This document shows, piece by piece, positions 17,713-26,573 of a stretch of 64,000 nt of DNA (its first letter is position 1; each line of letters starts with the position of its first letter). The notes beneath the pieces are model-generated. The model was not told where the DNA came from and did not search any database. It saw only the letters and a list, made by a program, of their open reading frames with translations. The stretch covers positions 1 through 64,000 of the forward strand of contig NZ_AUAA01000025.1 of NCBI RefSeq assembly GCF_000428485.1. Reading direction: 5' to 3'. This DNA comes from Epilithonimonas tenax DSM 16811 (GTDB taxonomy: Bacteria > Bacteroidota > Bacteroidia > Flavobacteriales > Weeksellaceae). Both the position numbers and the translations under genes were made by a program.

Positions 17713-20313
17713 ATGAAAATAAATCAACTATCTAAATGTGCAGGTATTGGCGTTTTCTTCTTGTTTGCCAATCTTAATGCGCAGAACAGCGAAAAAGTCA
17801 TTAAAAACTTCATCAGTAACGATGTCAGTTTTCGCAACCATACAAATGCCGAATTTAAGATCTTAAACGAAGACCAATCCGCAAGCCTCAGATCCAACAT
17901 CGTCAATGTTCAGCAATACCACGGGAATACGCCTATTTATAAATCATTGGCAAAAGCGGTGATAAGAGACGGAAAAGTCGTGTCTTTTAATAACAACTTT
18001 CAGAAAGTTAGCAACACTGTAGTTTCAGATAAGATTGATAAGTCGGAAGCGCTATCCACTGCTTTAAAATTTTTGAACATCAAAGACAATGATTTCCAGC
18101 TGATGGATGAGACAAGCGGTAATCTGGTCAATTTGCCTGATCATCAAGTAGCCAGCGTCCGTTTTTATTTCCAAAAAGACAATAACTTGATCCCTGCTCA
18201 GCTTTATTTCATCAATCAAAGTAAAGAAAATAAGTTCTATGCAACTCTTGTAAGTCTTACCACTGGTGAGATCTTAGAGAACAACAATCTCATCAATGAA
18301 TGTTCATTTGATACGGAACATTTTTCCGACAACTCAGCACAAAACGAAAGCCATCTGTTAACGCACTTCAACACGCAAACAACAAGTAAAAGTACTGCAA
18401 AAGCTGTAACAGATGCCACTTACAATGTATTCCCCTTCCCTTTGGAAGCTCCTACTTTTGGCACCAGATCCCTCGTAACAAACCCTTGGGATCTAACCGC
18501 TTCGCCTGAAGGCTGGCATTCTAATGGAACAACCAATTTTACCAACACGAGTGGGAATAACGTTTTCGCTTATGTGGATAATAATGCAAGCAATAACATC
18601 AATGGTTTTTCCCCTGCAAGTTCTACAACAGGTACGTTAACTTTTGATTTTCCTTTTGCAGAAGGCACAACACTGAGTGCTTATAACAATAAAAGCTCTG
18701 CTGTCACCAATCTGTTTTATGCTAATAATATGATTCATGATATTATGTATAAATTTGGATTTACAGAAGCATCCAGAAACTTCCAAACCAATAATTTTGG
18801 AAAAGGAGGCGGTGGTAATGACGCCGTGCGTGCTGAAGGCTATGATGGCAGTGGCTACAATAATGCTAATTTTGCTTCCGGCTACGAAATACTTAATGGT
18901 GGCGGCACTTACACAATACAAGCGCCAAGGATGCAAATGTATCTTTGGGATTACGGCGTCACATTCCAACAAAGGTTATTCTACACAGATCCTACATTAG
19001 CGACCAGACCAGCTGTAAATACCGCTGTGGGGACTTACAGCTCCGGAGGAGGTCGGTATCTGATGGAAGTTCCTGCGACAGGAGATGTTGCGATAGCGTC
19101 TGTAGCAAATGGCTGCACCGCTCTTCCAACAGGAAGCCTTACTGGTAAAATTGCCTTTATTACAATTTCAGGATGTACGAATGATGTTAAAATCAAAAAC
19201 GCACAAGCCGCAGGAGCTATAGGTGTTCTGCTTCACAGAACCTCTTCCAACACCGTCACAGACTGGTCTCTGGCCAGCGGAAGCGGGATCACTATTCCTA
19301 TGGTGATGATACCAAGAGATGAAGGAACATTTATTACATCAGAAATAGCTGCGGGCAGAACAGTCAATGTAACTCTGAAAGATATGGGTGTTGGCTATAA
19401 AAATTCTAGTTTTGACAATGGTGTCATGGTTCACGAATATGGCCACGGTATTTCTAACAGATTAACAGGGCAAGGTTACAGCTGCCTTACCAATTTGGAA
19501 CAGATGGGCGAAGGCTGGTCAGACTTCTTTGCATTAATGCTGACCAATACACCTAGCTATACATCGACTACTGCAAGAGGAATCGGTACTTACTCCACCA
19601 ACACAGCGCCAACTGCGGGAGGAATTAGACAATACAGATACACAACCAATATGACCGTGAATCCTCATACCTATGCAGATACCAATACCACAGGAGGACA
19701 ACCTCATGCTGTCGGAGAGATATGGGCTACTATGCTTTGGGATCTTCATTGGGCTATGGCAGAAAAATACGGCTATAACTACAATATCACTGCCGATCCT
19801 ACTTCAGGTAGTGCAAAATCATTACAACTCGTCATGGATGGCCTGAAACTCCAACCTTGTAATCCTAATTTTATTTCGGGAAGAGATGCAATTTTGCAAG
19901 CAGACCAACTAACAGGAGGCGTGGATAATTGCCTGATTTGGAACGTATTCGCTAAAAGAGGACTAGGCTTTAATGCCTCTTCAGGAACAGCCGCCAGCAT
20001 ATCAGATCAGGTGCAGGATTTCACAGTTCCGCCTGCTTGTGTCCTGGGAACAGAAGACATTGCTAAAAACAAAAGCTTTGGTATCTATCCAAATCCTGCC
20101 AAGGGAGAATTCTTCATCAAAGCCGCTCCAACGGTTGGGAACACAACTATAAAAGTGCAAATCCTTGATATGAACGGTAAATTGGTCAAAGCTCTTGAAA
20201 GAAAGAAAAACAGTTCAGACTCTGTCTCTACAAAAGGCTTGATCAAAGGAACGTATTTGGTTGTAATTACTGAAAATGGCAAATCCAACGCAGAAAAATT
20301 GATCGTAGAGTAA
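17713..20313 (+). CDS. Secreted M36 (fungalysin) metalloprotease with PA domain and T9SS tail
   Basis: 866 residues. The signal peptide ends near NLNAQ, followed by an inhibitory propeptide to about residue 230. The M36 catalytic domain starts near SLVTNPWD. It is interrupted by a protease-associated (PA) insert (NGCTALP...KIKNAQAAGAIGVLLH, about 465-535). The zinc motif is H574-EYGH578, with the third ligand Glu in EQMGEGWSDFF. The C-terminus from NKSFGIYPNPAKGEFFI is a type A sorting domain for the type IX secretion system. It is predicted to be an extracellular protease. It is monocistronic with a strong terminator. Confidence 0.95.
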   Translation: MKINQLSKCAGIGVFFLFANLNAQNSEKVIKNFISNDVSFRNHTNAEFKILNEDQSASLRSNIVNVQQYHGNTPIYKSLAKAVIRDGKVVSFNNNFQKVSNTVVSDKIDKSEALSTALKFLNIKDNDFQLMDETSGNLVNLPDHQVASVRFYFQKDNNLIPAQLYFINQSKENKFYATLVSLTTGEILENNNLINECSFDTEHFSDNSAQNESHLLTHFNTQTTSKSTAKAVTDATYNVFPFPLEAPTFGTRSLVTNPWDLTASPEGWHSNGTTNFTNTSGNNVFAYVDNNASNNINGFSPASSTTGTLTFDFPFAEGTTLSAYNNKSSAVTNLFYANNMIHDIMYKFGFTEASRNFQTNNFGKGGGGNDAVRAEGYDGSGYNNANFASGYEILNGGGTYTIQAPRMQMYLWDYGVTFQQRLFYTDPTLATRPAVNTAVGTYSSGGGRYLMEVPATGDVAIASVANGCTALPTGSLTGKIAFITISGCTNDVKIKNAQAAGAIGVLLHRTSSNTVTDWSLASGSGITIPMVMIPRDEGTFITSEIAAGRTVNVTLKDMGVGYKNSSFDNGVMVHEYGHGISNRLTGQGYSCLTNLEQMGEGWSDFFALMLTNTPSYTSTTARGIGTYSTNTAPTAGGIRQYRYTTNMTVNPHTYADTNTTGGQPHAVGEIWATMLWDLHWAMAEKYGYNYNITADPTSGSAKSLQLVMDGLKLQPCNPNFISGRDAILQADQLTGGVDNCLIWNVFAKRGLGFNASSGTAASISDQVQDFTVPPACVLGTEDIAKNKSFGIYPNPAKGEFFIKAAPTVGNTTIKVQILDMNGKLVKALERKKNSSDSVSTKGLIKGTYLVVITENGKSNAEKLIVE

Positions 20314-20332
20314 TCAATACGATCATCAATGT

Positions 20333-20374
20333 AAAGACCTTTTCAGCCGATGTCTGAAAAGGTCTTTTTTTATT
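20333..20374 (+). terminator. Terminator after the M36 protease
   Basis: Stem AAGACCTTTTCAG / CTGAAAAGGTCTT followed by seven T. Confidence 0.92.
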
Positions 20375-20408
20375 TTAAGATCTTAACAAAGTTTATTATT
20401 CATAATCA

Positions 20409-20437
20409 TTGGCATTAATATTGAAAACATAACTTTG
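20409..20437 (+). promoter_or_regulatory. Promoter TTG-N18-TAACTTTG
   Basis: TTG at 20409-20411 and TAACTTTG at 20430-20437 match both Bacteroidetes promoter elements at standard spacing, 24 nt before the LolA-like start. Confidence 0.6.
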
Positions 20438-20461
20438 CATCAATTAAATTGCAGATTATAA

Positions 20462-21094
20462 ATGAAAAATTCTATACAAAAATCTTTTTCGATTATTGCT
20501 ATTTTAGGCGTTAGTACAATGGTCTTTGGACAAACGATAGACACCAAGTCAAAGACTATTTTGGACAATATTACAAAAAGTTATAAAAGTAAAAAAAACT
20601 CTTACTTCAAATTTTCATACATCGCTGGAGGCCATGCGCAGACAGGTATTTTTTACTCAGACAACACCAGATATAAGCTGAAAATAATGGGTACTGAGCA
20701 GATCTTTGATGGGAACAAGATCTACAGCATCAGCGATGAAGACAAAGAAATCACGATCGCAAAACCTAATGATAATCAAGTAGCCTTCTCCCCATTAAGC
20801 TATTTGGATTCTTACAAAAAAGAGTACAATGTCACCTATTCTGGTAAGAAAACAATAAGTGGAATCCCAGTTGATATTATAAAAATGAGCCCGGTAAAAG
20901 CCAATGGACTTAAAAGTGTTACACTTTATGTCAACACACCACAAAAAAAACTCATCAAATTGGAACAGATTTCTAATAATAATGATATAGCCGTAATTAC
21001 AATAAGTAACTACAAAGAGAATCAAACACTTCCCGCCTCGATTTTCACATTTGACAAGTCAAAATATCAGAATTACCTGATCACAGAATTGTAA
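20462..21094 (+). CDS. LolA-like outer-membrane lipoprotein carrier
   Basis: 210 residues with a signal peptide ending STMVFGQ. The mature part follows the LolA pattern: an N-terminal helix (KTILDNITKSYKSKKNSYFKFSY), then short strands forming a half-barrel (GIFYSDNTRYKLKIMGTEQIFDGNKIYSIS, SGIPVDIIKMSP, SVTLYVNTPQKKLIKLEQ). LolA ferries lipoproteins through the periplasm. Flavobacteria often carry several LolA-like proteins and not all are true carriers. It is monocistronic, with a good promoter and a shared terminator. Confidence 0.85.
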   Translation: MKNSIQKSFSIIAILGVSTMVFGQTIDTKSKTILDNITKSYKSKKNSYFKFSYIAGGHAQTGIFYSDNTRYKLKIMGTEQIFDGNKIYSISDEDKEITIAKPNDNQVAFSPLSYLDSYKKEYNVTYSGKKTISGIPVDIIKMSPVKANGLKSVTLYVNTPQKKLIKLEQISNNNDIAVITISNYKENQTLPASIFTFDKSKYQNYLITEL

Positions 21095-21112
21095 TCATTC
21101 ACCATCCTACAT

Positions 21113-21148
21113 AAAAAATGCGTTACCAGAAAGTAATGCATTTTTTAT
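21113..21148. terminator. Terminator between LolA-like and DUF4294 genes
   Basis: Stem AAAAATGC-TTAC / GTAA-GCATTTTT with runs on both sides; serves both convergent genes. Confidence 0.85.
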
Positions 21149-21157
21149 ATACTAATT

Positions 21158-21862
21158 TTATTTTGACACTTTATAATCTCCGGAACCTGAGTAAGGTTGC
21201 AGATATCCGAGATTCCAGTTGGACTGCAACAGAGATTCTATAAAAAGATCATCTCTGTATTTGTGAGGATCATATGGCGTTTTCAGACTCACATCTGCCA
21301 TATTGCCTTTCACGTTCCACCAGAAAGCGCTCCACCCACCTCTCAGCTCTTTGATGATTTCATACACGGTTTTTCCGGTAGCCCGGTTCATCAACTTTGC
21401 AAAAACCTGACCTTCTGTTGTCGTAAGTTGCCTCAACTGTTTTTCGTAGCTGGCGGCCAATTCGGTCTGCCGGTCTTTCATATACCGGTTTCTGTCAGAT
21501 CCCTTCATTGTTGCACTCTCTTTCTGGATATCCCTGTACTGCTCCAACGCATCAAGAAATAAGGGATAGACACGGTTAAGTTTCTTGTTCAGAAAGAAAT
21601 AAAAATTTTTATCTAATTGATTATTAAAATGAGGATTTGCCCTTAGTACCAGTTCATCCATGACGATCACCTGCTCACCATTTATTTTATATATCTTGGC
21701 TTTCTGCACATCATCATAGAAATAATCGTTACCCAACTCATCTTTTTGTAATTTGTCTTTAGGAATATCATCAAAGGAGTTTACCTGCACCGTATCTTGT
21801 TGTGAAAAACAAAACACGCTTATAAACAAGAAAAGAATCGGGATCAATTTATGAAAAATCAT
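21158..21862 (-). CDS. DUF4294 protein, exported, unknown function
   Basis: 234 residues from MIFHKLIPILFLFISVFCFSQ, a clear signal peptide; an extension to 21901 is less likely. The mature part has ANPHFNNQLDKNFYFFLNKKLNRVYPLF, a helical charged region (MKDRQTELAASYEKQLRQLTTTEGQ), then KLMNRATGKTVYEIIKELRGGWSAFWWNVKGN and ISLK-type ending with TPYDPHKYRDDLFIE. This is the Bacteroidetes DUF4294 family, often next to M42 peptidases, as here: the peptidase starts 57 bp away, divergently. Function unknown; presumed periplasmic. Confidence 0.85.
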   Translation of the reverse strand: MIFHKLIPILFLFISVFCFSQQDTVQVNSFDDIPKDKLQKDELGNDYFYDDVQKAKIYKINGEQVIVMDELVLRANPHFNNQLDKNFYFFLNKKLNRVYPLFLDALEQYRDIQKESATMKGSDRNRYMKDRQTELAASYEKQLRQLTTTEGQVFAKLMNRATGKTVYEIIKELRGGWSAFWWNVKGNMADVSLKTPYDPHKYRDDLFIESLLQSNWNLGYLQPYSGSGDYKVSK

Positions 21863-21919
21863 TACTTTTACGTCATCAAAATTAAAAAACATTAATATCA
21901 AAAATCATTCCCAATCGAT

Positions 21920-22996
21920 ATGAAATTCGAAAAGAAATCAATTAAATTTTTAGAACAATATCTCAACACCGCCTCTCCTACTGGTTATGAGCACCAAGGA
22001 CAAAGAGTCTGGATGGATTACATCAAACCTTACGTGGACAACATTGAAGTAGATCATTATGGAACTGCGTACGGTATCATCAATCCCGAGGCCGACTTCA
22101 AAGTAGTCATAGAAGCTCATGCAGACGAAATATCTTGGTACGTCAATTACATCACTGATGACGGATTGATTTACGTGATCAGAAACGGCGGTTCGGATCA
22201 GACGATTGCACCTTCAAAAGTAGTGAACATCCACGGGGAAAAAGGCGTCGTAAAAGGGGTTTTTGGCTGGCCTGCAATCCACACCAGGAGCGCCAATCAG
22301 AACGAACCAACCCCGAAGATTGACAACATCTTCATTGATTGTGGTGCAACATCCAAAAAAGAAGTTGAAGAATTAGGAATTTTCGTTGGCTGTATGATTA
22401 CTTACCCCGATGAGTTTTTTGAACTCAATGACAGATATTTTGTCTGCAGAGCCTTGGACAATAGAATAGGTGGCTTTATGATTGCAGAAGTTGCCAGACT
22501 TTTGAAAGAAAACAAAAAGAAATTACCTTTTGGTCTTTATATCACAAACTCGGTTCAGGAAGAAGTTGGACTTTATGGCGCAGACATGATTGCTGACACC
22601 ATCAAACCAAACATTGCTATTGTGACAGATGTCACCCACGACACTACAACGCCAATGATCGAAAAGAAAAAAGAGGGCGACCAAAAATGTGGCGACGGAC
22701 CGGTTGTTTTCTTTGCACCAAGCGTTCACCATACGATTCGAGAACTCATAATTGACACAGCAAAAGCAAAAGAAATCCCTTTCCAAAGAGCAGCCGCCAG
22801 CAGAGCAACAGGAACAGATACAGATGCTTTCGCCCATTCCAACGGTGGTGTTCCAAGCGCATTAATCTCTTTGCCTTTGCGATATATGCACACCACGGTA
22901 GAAATGGTTTCCAAAGAAGACGTCAGCAATGTCATCAAATTGATCTACGAAACTTTGTTAGAAATCAAACCTGATATGAAACTAAAATATCATTAA
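21920..22996 (+). CDS. M42 family metallopeptidase (aminopeptidase)
   Basis: 358 residues. Metal and catalytic motifs in order: EAHADEISW (about 63-70; His ligand and Asp), CRALDNRIGG (Asp bridging the two metals), NSVQEEVGLYGA (catalytic Glu pair), VTDVTHD (Asp ligand) and the C-terminal RYMHTTVEMVS (His ligand). M42 enzymes are cytosolic dodecameric aminopeptidases related to glutamyl aminopeptidase and were once annotated as endoglucanases. It precedes a small membrane gene and rpe on the same strand. Confidence 0.94.
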   Translation: MKFEKKSIKFLEQYLNTASPTGYEHQGQRVWMDYIKPYVDNIEVDHYGTAYGIINPEADFKVVIEAHADEISWYVNYITDDGLIYVIRNGGSDQTIAPSKVVNIHGEKGVVKGVFGWPAIHTRSANQNEPTPKIDNIFIDCGATSKKEVEELGIFVGCMITYPDEFFELNDRYFVCRALDNRIGGFMIAEVARLLKENKKKLPFGLYITNSVQEEVGLYGADMIADTIKPNIAIVTDVTHDTTTPMIEKKKEGDQKCGDGPVVFFAPSVHHTIRELIIDTAKAKEIPFQRAAASRATGTDTDAFAHSNGGVPSALISLPLRYMHTTVEMVSKEDVSNVIKLIYETLLEIKPDMKLKYH

Positions 22997-23006
22997 TATA
23001 AAGGAT

Positions 23007-23297
23007 TTGTTACATCATTTGACCCGCAAACCAACTTTTATATCCACTTCAACGGCATTATTTTTTATTTTTTTAATCTTGCTAAGTATATATAAATTGG
23101 TAATCCCTCCAAAGCTTGGTTCTGCAGATTATATGATGATTGAAATGCTGGCAATTTTCAGCATCGTTCCATTAGGACTGCTTATAATTGACAGATTATT
23201 AGTCAGATTGATTAATAATATAAAATTAGCAATCATAGAAGCAATAATATTTGGAAGCATTTTCCTTTATTATTTCTTAGTTGTCAATCCATTTTAG
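23007..23297 (+). CDS. Small three-helix membrane protein, TTG start
   Basis: 96 residues if started at the TTG at 23007, which has AAAGGA a few bases upstream. Three hydrophobic helices lie at about 14-32, 45-62 and 73-93. It begins 10 bp after the M42 peptidase stop and ends 20 bp before rpe, so it is probably co-transcribed with both. It is more AT-rich than its neighbours. No family recognised. Confidence 0.65.
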   Translation: MLHHLTRKPTFISTSTALFFIFLILLSIYKLVIPPKLGSADYMMIEMLAIFSIVPLGLLIIDRLLVRLINNIKLAIIEAIIFGSIFLYYFLVVNPF

Positions 23298-23317
23298 AAA
23301 TAAAAAATAAAGTAAAA

Positions 23318-23968
23318 ATGAAAACAAAACTCATCGCACCTTCCCTACTTTCCGCAGATTTTGGAAATCTCCAGAGAGATATCGAGATGCTGAACAATTC
23401 CCAGGCAGACTGGTTCCACGTTGATGTGATGGACGGCAGATTTGTCCCAAACATTTCATTCGGCTTTCCCGTGATGAAAACCGTTCAGCAACACGCTAAG
23501 AAATTTGTGGATGTTCACCTGATGATTGTGGAGCCGGAAAAATATGTGGAAGAATTTATAGACCTGGGAGCAGATCTGGTTTCCGTTCATTATGAAGCCT
23601 GCACCCACCTTCACAGAACCATTCACCTCATCCAGAGCAAAGGCGCAAAAGCTGGCGTTGTCCTGAATCCTGCAACGCCGGTTTTAATGTTGGAAGATAT
23701 TATTGCGGACGTGGATTTGGTTCTACTGATGAGTGTCAATCCAGGTTTTGGTGGACAAAAATTCATAGAAAACACCTATAAAAAAATCAGTGAAACCAAA
23801 GATTTGATTCTAAGTAACAACTCAACCGCTTTGATCCAGGTTGATGGTGGTGTGAATCTCGACAACGCTTCCAAGCTATTTGATGCTGGAGCCGATGTTT
23901 TGGTGGCAGGAAATGCCGTTTTCTCGTCTCAAGATCCCGAGAGAACGATTGAACTTTTGAAATTCTAA
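23318..23968 (+). CDS. rpe: Ribulose-phosphate 3-epimerase
   Basis: 216 residues of a TIM barrel. IAPSLLSADFGNL carries the N-terminal signature. WFHVDVMDGRFVPNISFG has the first metal ligands, VDVHLMI the next His, and VNPGFGGQKF the phosphate loop. QVDGGVNLDNA has the catalytic Asp, and AGADVLVAGNAVF the final phosphate site. It interconverts ribulose 5-phosphate and xylulose 5-phosphate in the pentose phosphate pathway. It is last in a likely three-gene operon; element copy 9 and the ndk terminator follow. Confidence 0.97.
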   Translation: MKTKLIAPSLLSADFGNLQRDIEMLNNSQADWFHVDVMDGRFVPNISFGFPVMKTVQQHAKKFVDVHLMIVEPEKYVEEFIDLGADLVSVHYEACTHLHRTIHLIQSKGAKAGVVLNPATPVLMLEDIIADVDLVLLMSVNPGFGGQKFIENTYKKISETKDLILSNNSTALIQVDGGVNLDNASKLFDAGADVLVAGNAVFSSQDPERTIELLKF

Positions 23969-23975
23969 ATTATTT

Positions 23976-24089
23976 AGGAGCTTAATCCCGCTGTTCACTA
24001 TATCTTTTTATTTTTTCACAAGATTTGTCATCCATAGACCATCAATTAGAGAAAAAAAATAAAAAGGATGCCGTTACCATCGGGGCTAT
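23976..24089 (-). repeat. Shell-and-stem intergenic element, copy 9 (divergent subtype)
   Basis: Read on the minus strand: TAGCCCCGATGGTAACGGC at the left, ATCC plus T-run, stem CTTTTTATTTTTTT with AAAAAATAAAAAG, then GATATAGTGAACAGCGGG and AAGCTCC. It shares the CCCG...CGGG arms and the AC/GT covarying pair with the other copies but uses the TAGCCCC end instead of GCAGCCC. It lies between rpe and ndk (convergent). Confidence 0.75.
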
Positions 24090-24101
24090 AGACAAAATAC
24101 C

Positions 24102-24137
24102 ACAAAAAAAATAGGCTATCAGTTTTGATAGCCTATT
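24102..24137 (-). terminator. Terminator after ndk
   Basis: Stem AATAGGCTATC / GATAGCCTATT with a six-base loop; on the minus strand it is followed by eight T. Confidence 0.9.
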
Positions 24138-24161
24138 CTTATATTTAATTTTCGGAAGCGC

Positions 24162-24581
24162 TTAGAACATCTCTCTTCCAGAAAAATGGAATTGCGCCTC
24201 GATCAATGCATTCTCGTCTGAATCAGAGCCGTGAACTGCATTTTCTCCAATGCTTCTAGCGAAAAGCTTTCTGATGGTTCCTTCAGCCGCTTCAGCAGGA
24301 TTGGTCGCACCAATTGTAGTTCTGAAATCTGCTACAGCGTTGTCTTTTTCCAAAACAGCTGCTACGATAGGTCCTGAAGACATAAAATCTACCAATTCTC
24401 CGTAGAAAGGTCTTTCTGAGTGTACTTCGTAGAATTTTTTTGCATCAGCAACAGTAAGTTGCGTCAATTTCAAAGCTTTGATTTTAAAACCAGCCTCACT
24501 GATTTTTCCAAGGATCGCACCAATGTGTCCATCTGCTACTGCATCTGGCTTGATCATAGTAAATGTGATTTTTCCTGACAT
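24162..24581 (-). CDS. ndk: Nucleoside diphosphate kinase
   Basis: 139 residues. The start [18 protein letters not shown] is the family's substrate-binding strand. The phosphorylated histidine is in [15 protein letters not shown] (about His116), followed by the standard C-terminus [12 protein letters not shown]. The enzyme balances nucleoside triphosphates through a phospho-His intermediate. It is monocistronic with a TAAATTTG box 27 nt upstream and a strong terminator. Confidence 0.98.
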   Translation of the reverse strand: MSGKITFTMIKPDAVADGHIGAILGKISEAGFKIKALKLTQLTVADAKKFYEVHSERPFYGELVDFMSSGPIVAAVLEKDNAVADFRTTIGATNPAEAAEGTIRKLFARSIGENAVHGSDSDENALIEAQFHFSGREMF

Positions 24582-24608
24582 TATTTTTTATTTTATTTTA
24601 AAGTCTTG

Positions 24609-24616
24609 CAAATTTA
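24609..24616 (-). promoter_or_regulatory. -7 box TAAATTTG before ndk
   Basis: Minus-strand TAnnTTTG match, 27 nt before the start codon. Confidence 0.55.
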
Positions 24617-24742
24617 CAATATTTTTTCATTAAATTTGTCCTCGGAAATTCTTTTCTGGGAAAAGATATTTTTTGGCATAACATTTGCTAGTTAATATTC
24701 GATTCTCATGTTTAATTTGAGTTTTCATGGTTATTAGTTTTT

Positions 24743-24768
24743 ACCCCAACTTCGGTTGGGGTTTTTTG
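24743..24768 (+). terminator. Orphan UUCG-loop terminator
   Basis: CCCCAAC-TTCG-GTTGGGG followed by TTTTTTG is a textbook terminator pointing right. No plus-strand gene precedes it: ndk and purF are both on the minus strand. Only a nine-codon ORF (MFNLSFHGY, 24709-24738) lies just upstream, so a small RNA or attenuator is possible. Confidence 0.85.
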
Positions 24769-24796
24769 TTTTTTGGATAGGACACCAATGCCAAAA

Positions 24797-24830
24797 AAAA
24801 ATCACCAAAACAAATTGTTTTGGTGATTTT
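24797..24830. terminator. Second hairpin, bidirectional terminator
   Basis: AAAATCACCAAAACA pairs with TGTTTTGGTGATTTT around a four-base loop. It lies between the orphan terminator and element copy 2, and could stop leftward or rightward transcription. Confidence 0.7.
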
Positions 24831-24884
24831 AACAACAGGACTTGGGTCCAATTGATCTTGTATCTTAATTTGATGTACCAATCT

Positions 24885-25000
24885 GCAGCCCGACTTGAGT
24901 GGAGCTCTTTTTGTGATTGCGATTGTAGAAAAGCTCAACCTATTGGCAAATCTCCTTTGCAATGACAAAAAAGCGGGAACGGAAGGCGGAACAGCTGCCC
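24885..25000 (+). repeat. Shell-and-stem intergenic element, copy 2
   Basis: Left shell GCAGCCCGACTTGAGTGG then AGCTC; right shell AGCGGGAACGGAAGGCGG then GCTGCCC. The central stem, TTTTTGTGATTGC with GCAATGACAAAAA, is imperfect. It lies between ndk and purF. A short palindrome, AACCTC/GAGGTT, follows at 25002-25018. Confidence 0.9.
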
Positions 25001-25033
25001 AAACCTCAAGCCGAGGTTCAACCTACGCCCATT

Positions 25034-26557
25034 CTAGTCACCTTGATCCACGAATGCTAATTCGTCTGGGCTTTTCACTGGATATTTCTCTGTAAAACAA
25101 CCGAAACAATGGTTGGGAGAACCTAAAATACTGATCAGGTTATCGACACTTAGAAATTCCAAACTGTCAACATCCAGATATTTTCTCAGTTCTTCTTTAT
25201 TCATATTCGCTGAGATCAGGTCATCTTTCGTTGGCGTATCAATCCCCAGAAAGCACGGTGCAATAATGGGCGGAGACACACTTCTGAAGTGGATTTCCTT
25301 TACGCCTGCATTTTTCAGGATTTTGACCAAACGCTTTGATGTGGTTCCACGAACGATAGAATCATCGATGATGACGACTCTTTTGCCTTTGATCTCCGAA
25401 ACGATCGGGTTTAGTTTTAGGTTGACCAGATGTTCTCTCATCTCCTGAGACGGAATAATGAATGATCTTCCAATATAGCGATTTTTGATCAAAACCGGTC
25501 TGAAGGGAATGCCTGAAGCTTTGGAAAATCCAATCGCAGCCGGAACGCCAGAATCCGGAACGCCAATGACAATATCGGCCTCTACCGGTGCTTGTTCCCA
25601 AATTTTCATCCCGGATTTCTCGCGTACCTCGTGAACGTTGATACCCTCCAAAGTGGAATCCGGTCTTGCAAAATAAATATATTCGAAAGCACAGATCTTG
25701 TTGACGCAATCATCTTTTACAATATATGACTGCAAACCTTCTTCGTTGTCGCTGGTATAAATAATTTCGCCCGGTAGAACATCTCGCACATATTGCGCTC
25801 CTACGCCATCCAAAGCACAACTTTCTGATGCTACAACAAAGGTATTCTCATCAATTGCACCAAGGACCAAAGGCCTGATCCCGTTGAAATCACGAAAAGC
25901 AAAAAATTTGTTTCTTGTAATTCCGACTACAGAATAGGCACCTTCTATCTTTTCCATCGTGGCTTTGATTGCGCCACGAAGGCCAAGATCAAGATTTTTC
26001 TGAATCAATCTCAGAATGACCTCGGTGTCAGACGTTGCACGGAAAACCACGCCTTCGTCTTCCAATTCTTTTCTAAGTTGTTTTGCGTTGGTCAAATTCC
26101 CGTTGTGTGCAATGGAAAGAATGATCTGATCATACTCATTCTTTGCAAAAAAGGGCTGAAAGTTATATTTCTTTTTATCTCCTGCAGTGGTATATCTGGT
26201 GTGACCAATAACGGTACTTCCCATATATTGCTGCGGATCTTCTATCGATTTGAACACATCCAAAACCAGACCTTCATCTTTTACAGAATGGATTTTTCCG
26301 TTGTTTCCAACGGCAATCCCACAAGCTTCCTGGCCACGGTGCTGTAAGGCAAAAAGTCCGAATTGCGAAAGCGAAAATGTATCCTGATTTTCTGTTGAAT
26401 GCAATCCAAAAACCCCACATTCCTCTTCCATTTTATCGAAAGGATAGTGCTCTTCCTTTTCTTCTTTGGAAAGATGTTTGGTTTCTTCGAATTCCTGATA
26501 GCGATTTTGGAAAGCATATTTCGGTAATGTGCTATATTCTTGAAATTCTAAATCCAT
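25034..26557 (-). CDS. purF: Amidophosphoribosyltransferase
   Basis: 507 residues; first committed step of purine synthesis, making phosphoribosylamine from PRPP and glutamine. The N-terminal nucleophile is Cys47 in EEECGVFGLHS, followed by FALQHRGQEACGIAV and HNGNLTNA of the glutaminase domain. The PRTase motif VVIIDDSIVRGTTS binds PRPP. In other PurF enzymes the Cys is at position 1 or behind a short (about 11-residue) propeptide. Here it is preceded by 46 charged residues, or by only four if Met43 is the true start. It lies 16 bp after purC on the same strand. Confidence 0.95.
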   Translation of the reverse strand: MDLEFQEYSTLPKYAFQNRYQEFEETKHLSKEEKEEHYPFDKMEEECGVFGLHSTENQDTFSLSQFGLFALQHRGQEACGIAVGNNGKIHSVKDEGLVLDVFKSIEDPQQYMGSTVIGHTRYTTAGDKKKYNFQPFFAKNEYDQIILSIAHNGNLTNAKQLRKELEDEGVVFRATSDTEVILRLIQKNLDLGLRGAIKATMEKIEGAYSVVGITRNKFFAFRDFNGIRPLVLGAIDENTFVVASESCALDGVGAQYVRDVLPGEIIYTSDNEEGLQSYIVKDDCVNKICAFEYIYFARPDSTLEGINVHEVREKSGMKIWEQAPVEADIVIGVPDSGVPAAIGFSKASGIPFRPVLIKNRYIGRSFIIPSQEMREHLVNLKLNPIVSEIKGKRVVIIDDSIVRGTTSKRLVKILKNAGVKEIHFRSVSPPIIAPCFLGIDTPTKDDLISANMNKEELRKYLDVDSLEFLSVDNLISILGSPNHCFGCFTEKYPVKSPDELAFVDQGD

Positions 26558-26573
26558 TTTTTTGGTTTTTGGA

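Noticed and set aside
23976-24137. CRISPR-like or tRNA-like structure in the rpe-ndk gap
   Set aside because: The palindromic content is explained by one shell element and one terminator; there is no repeat-spacer periodicity and no cloverleaf.
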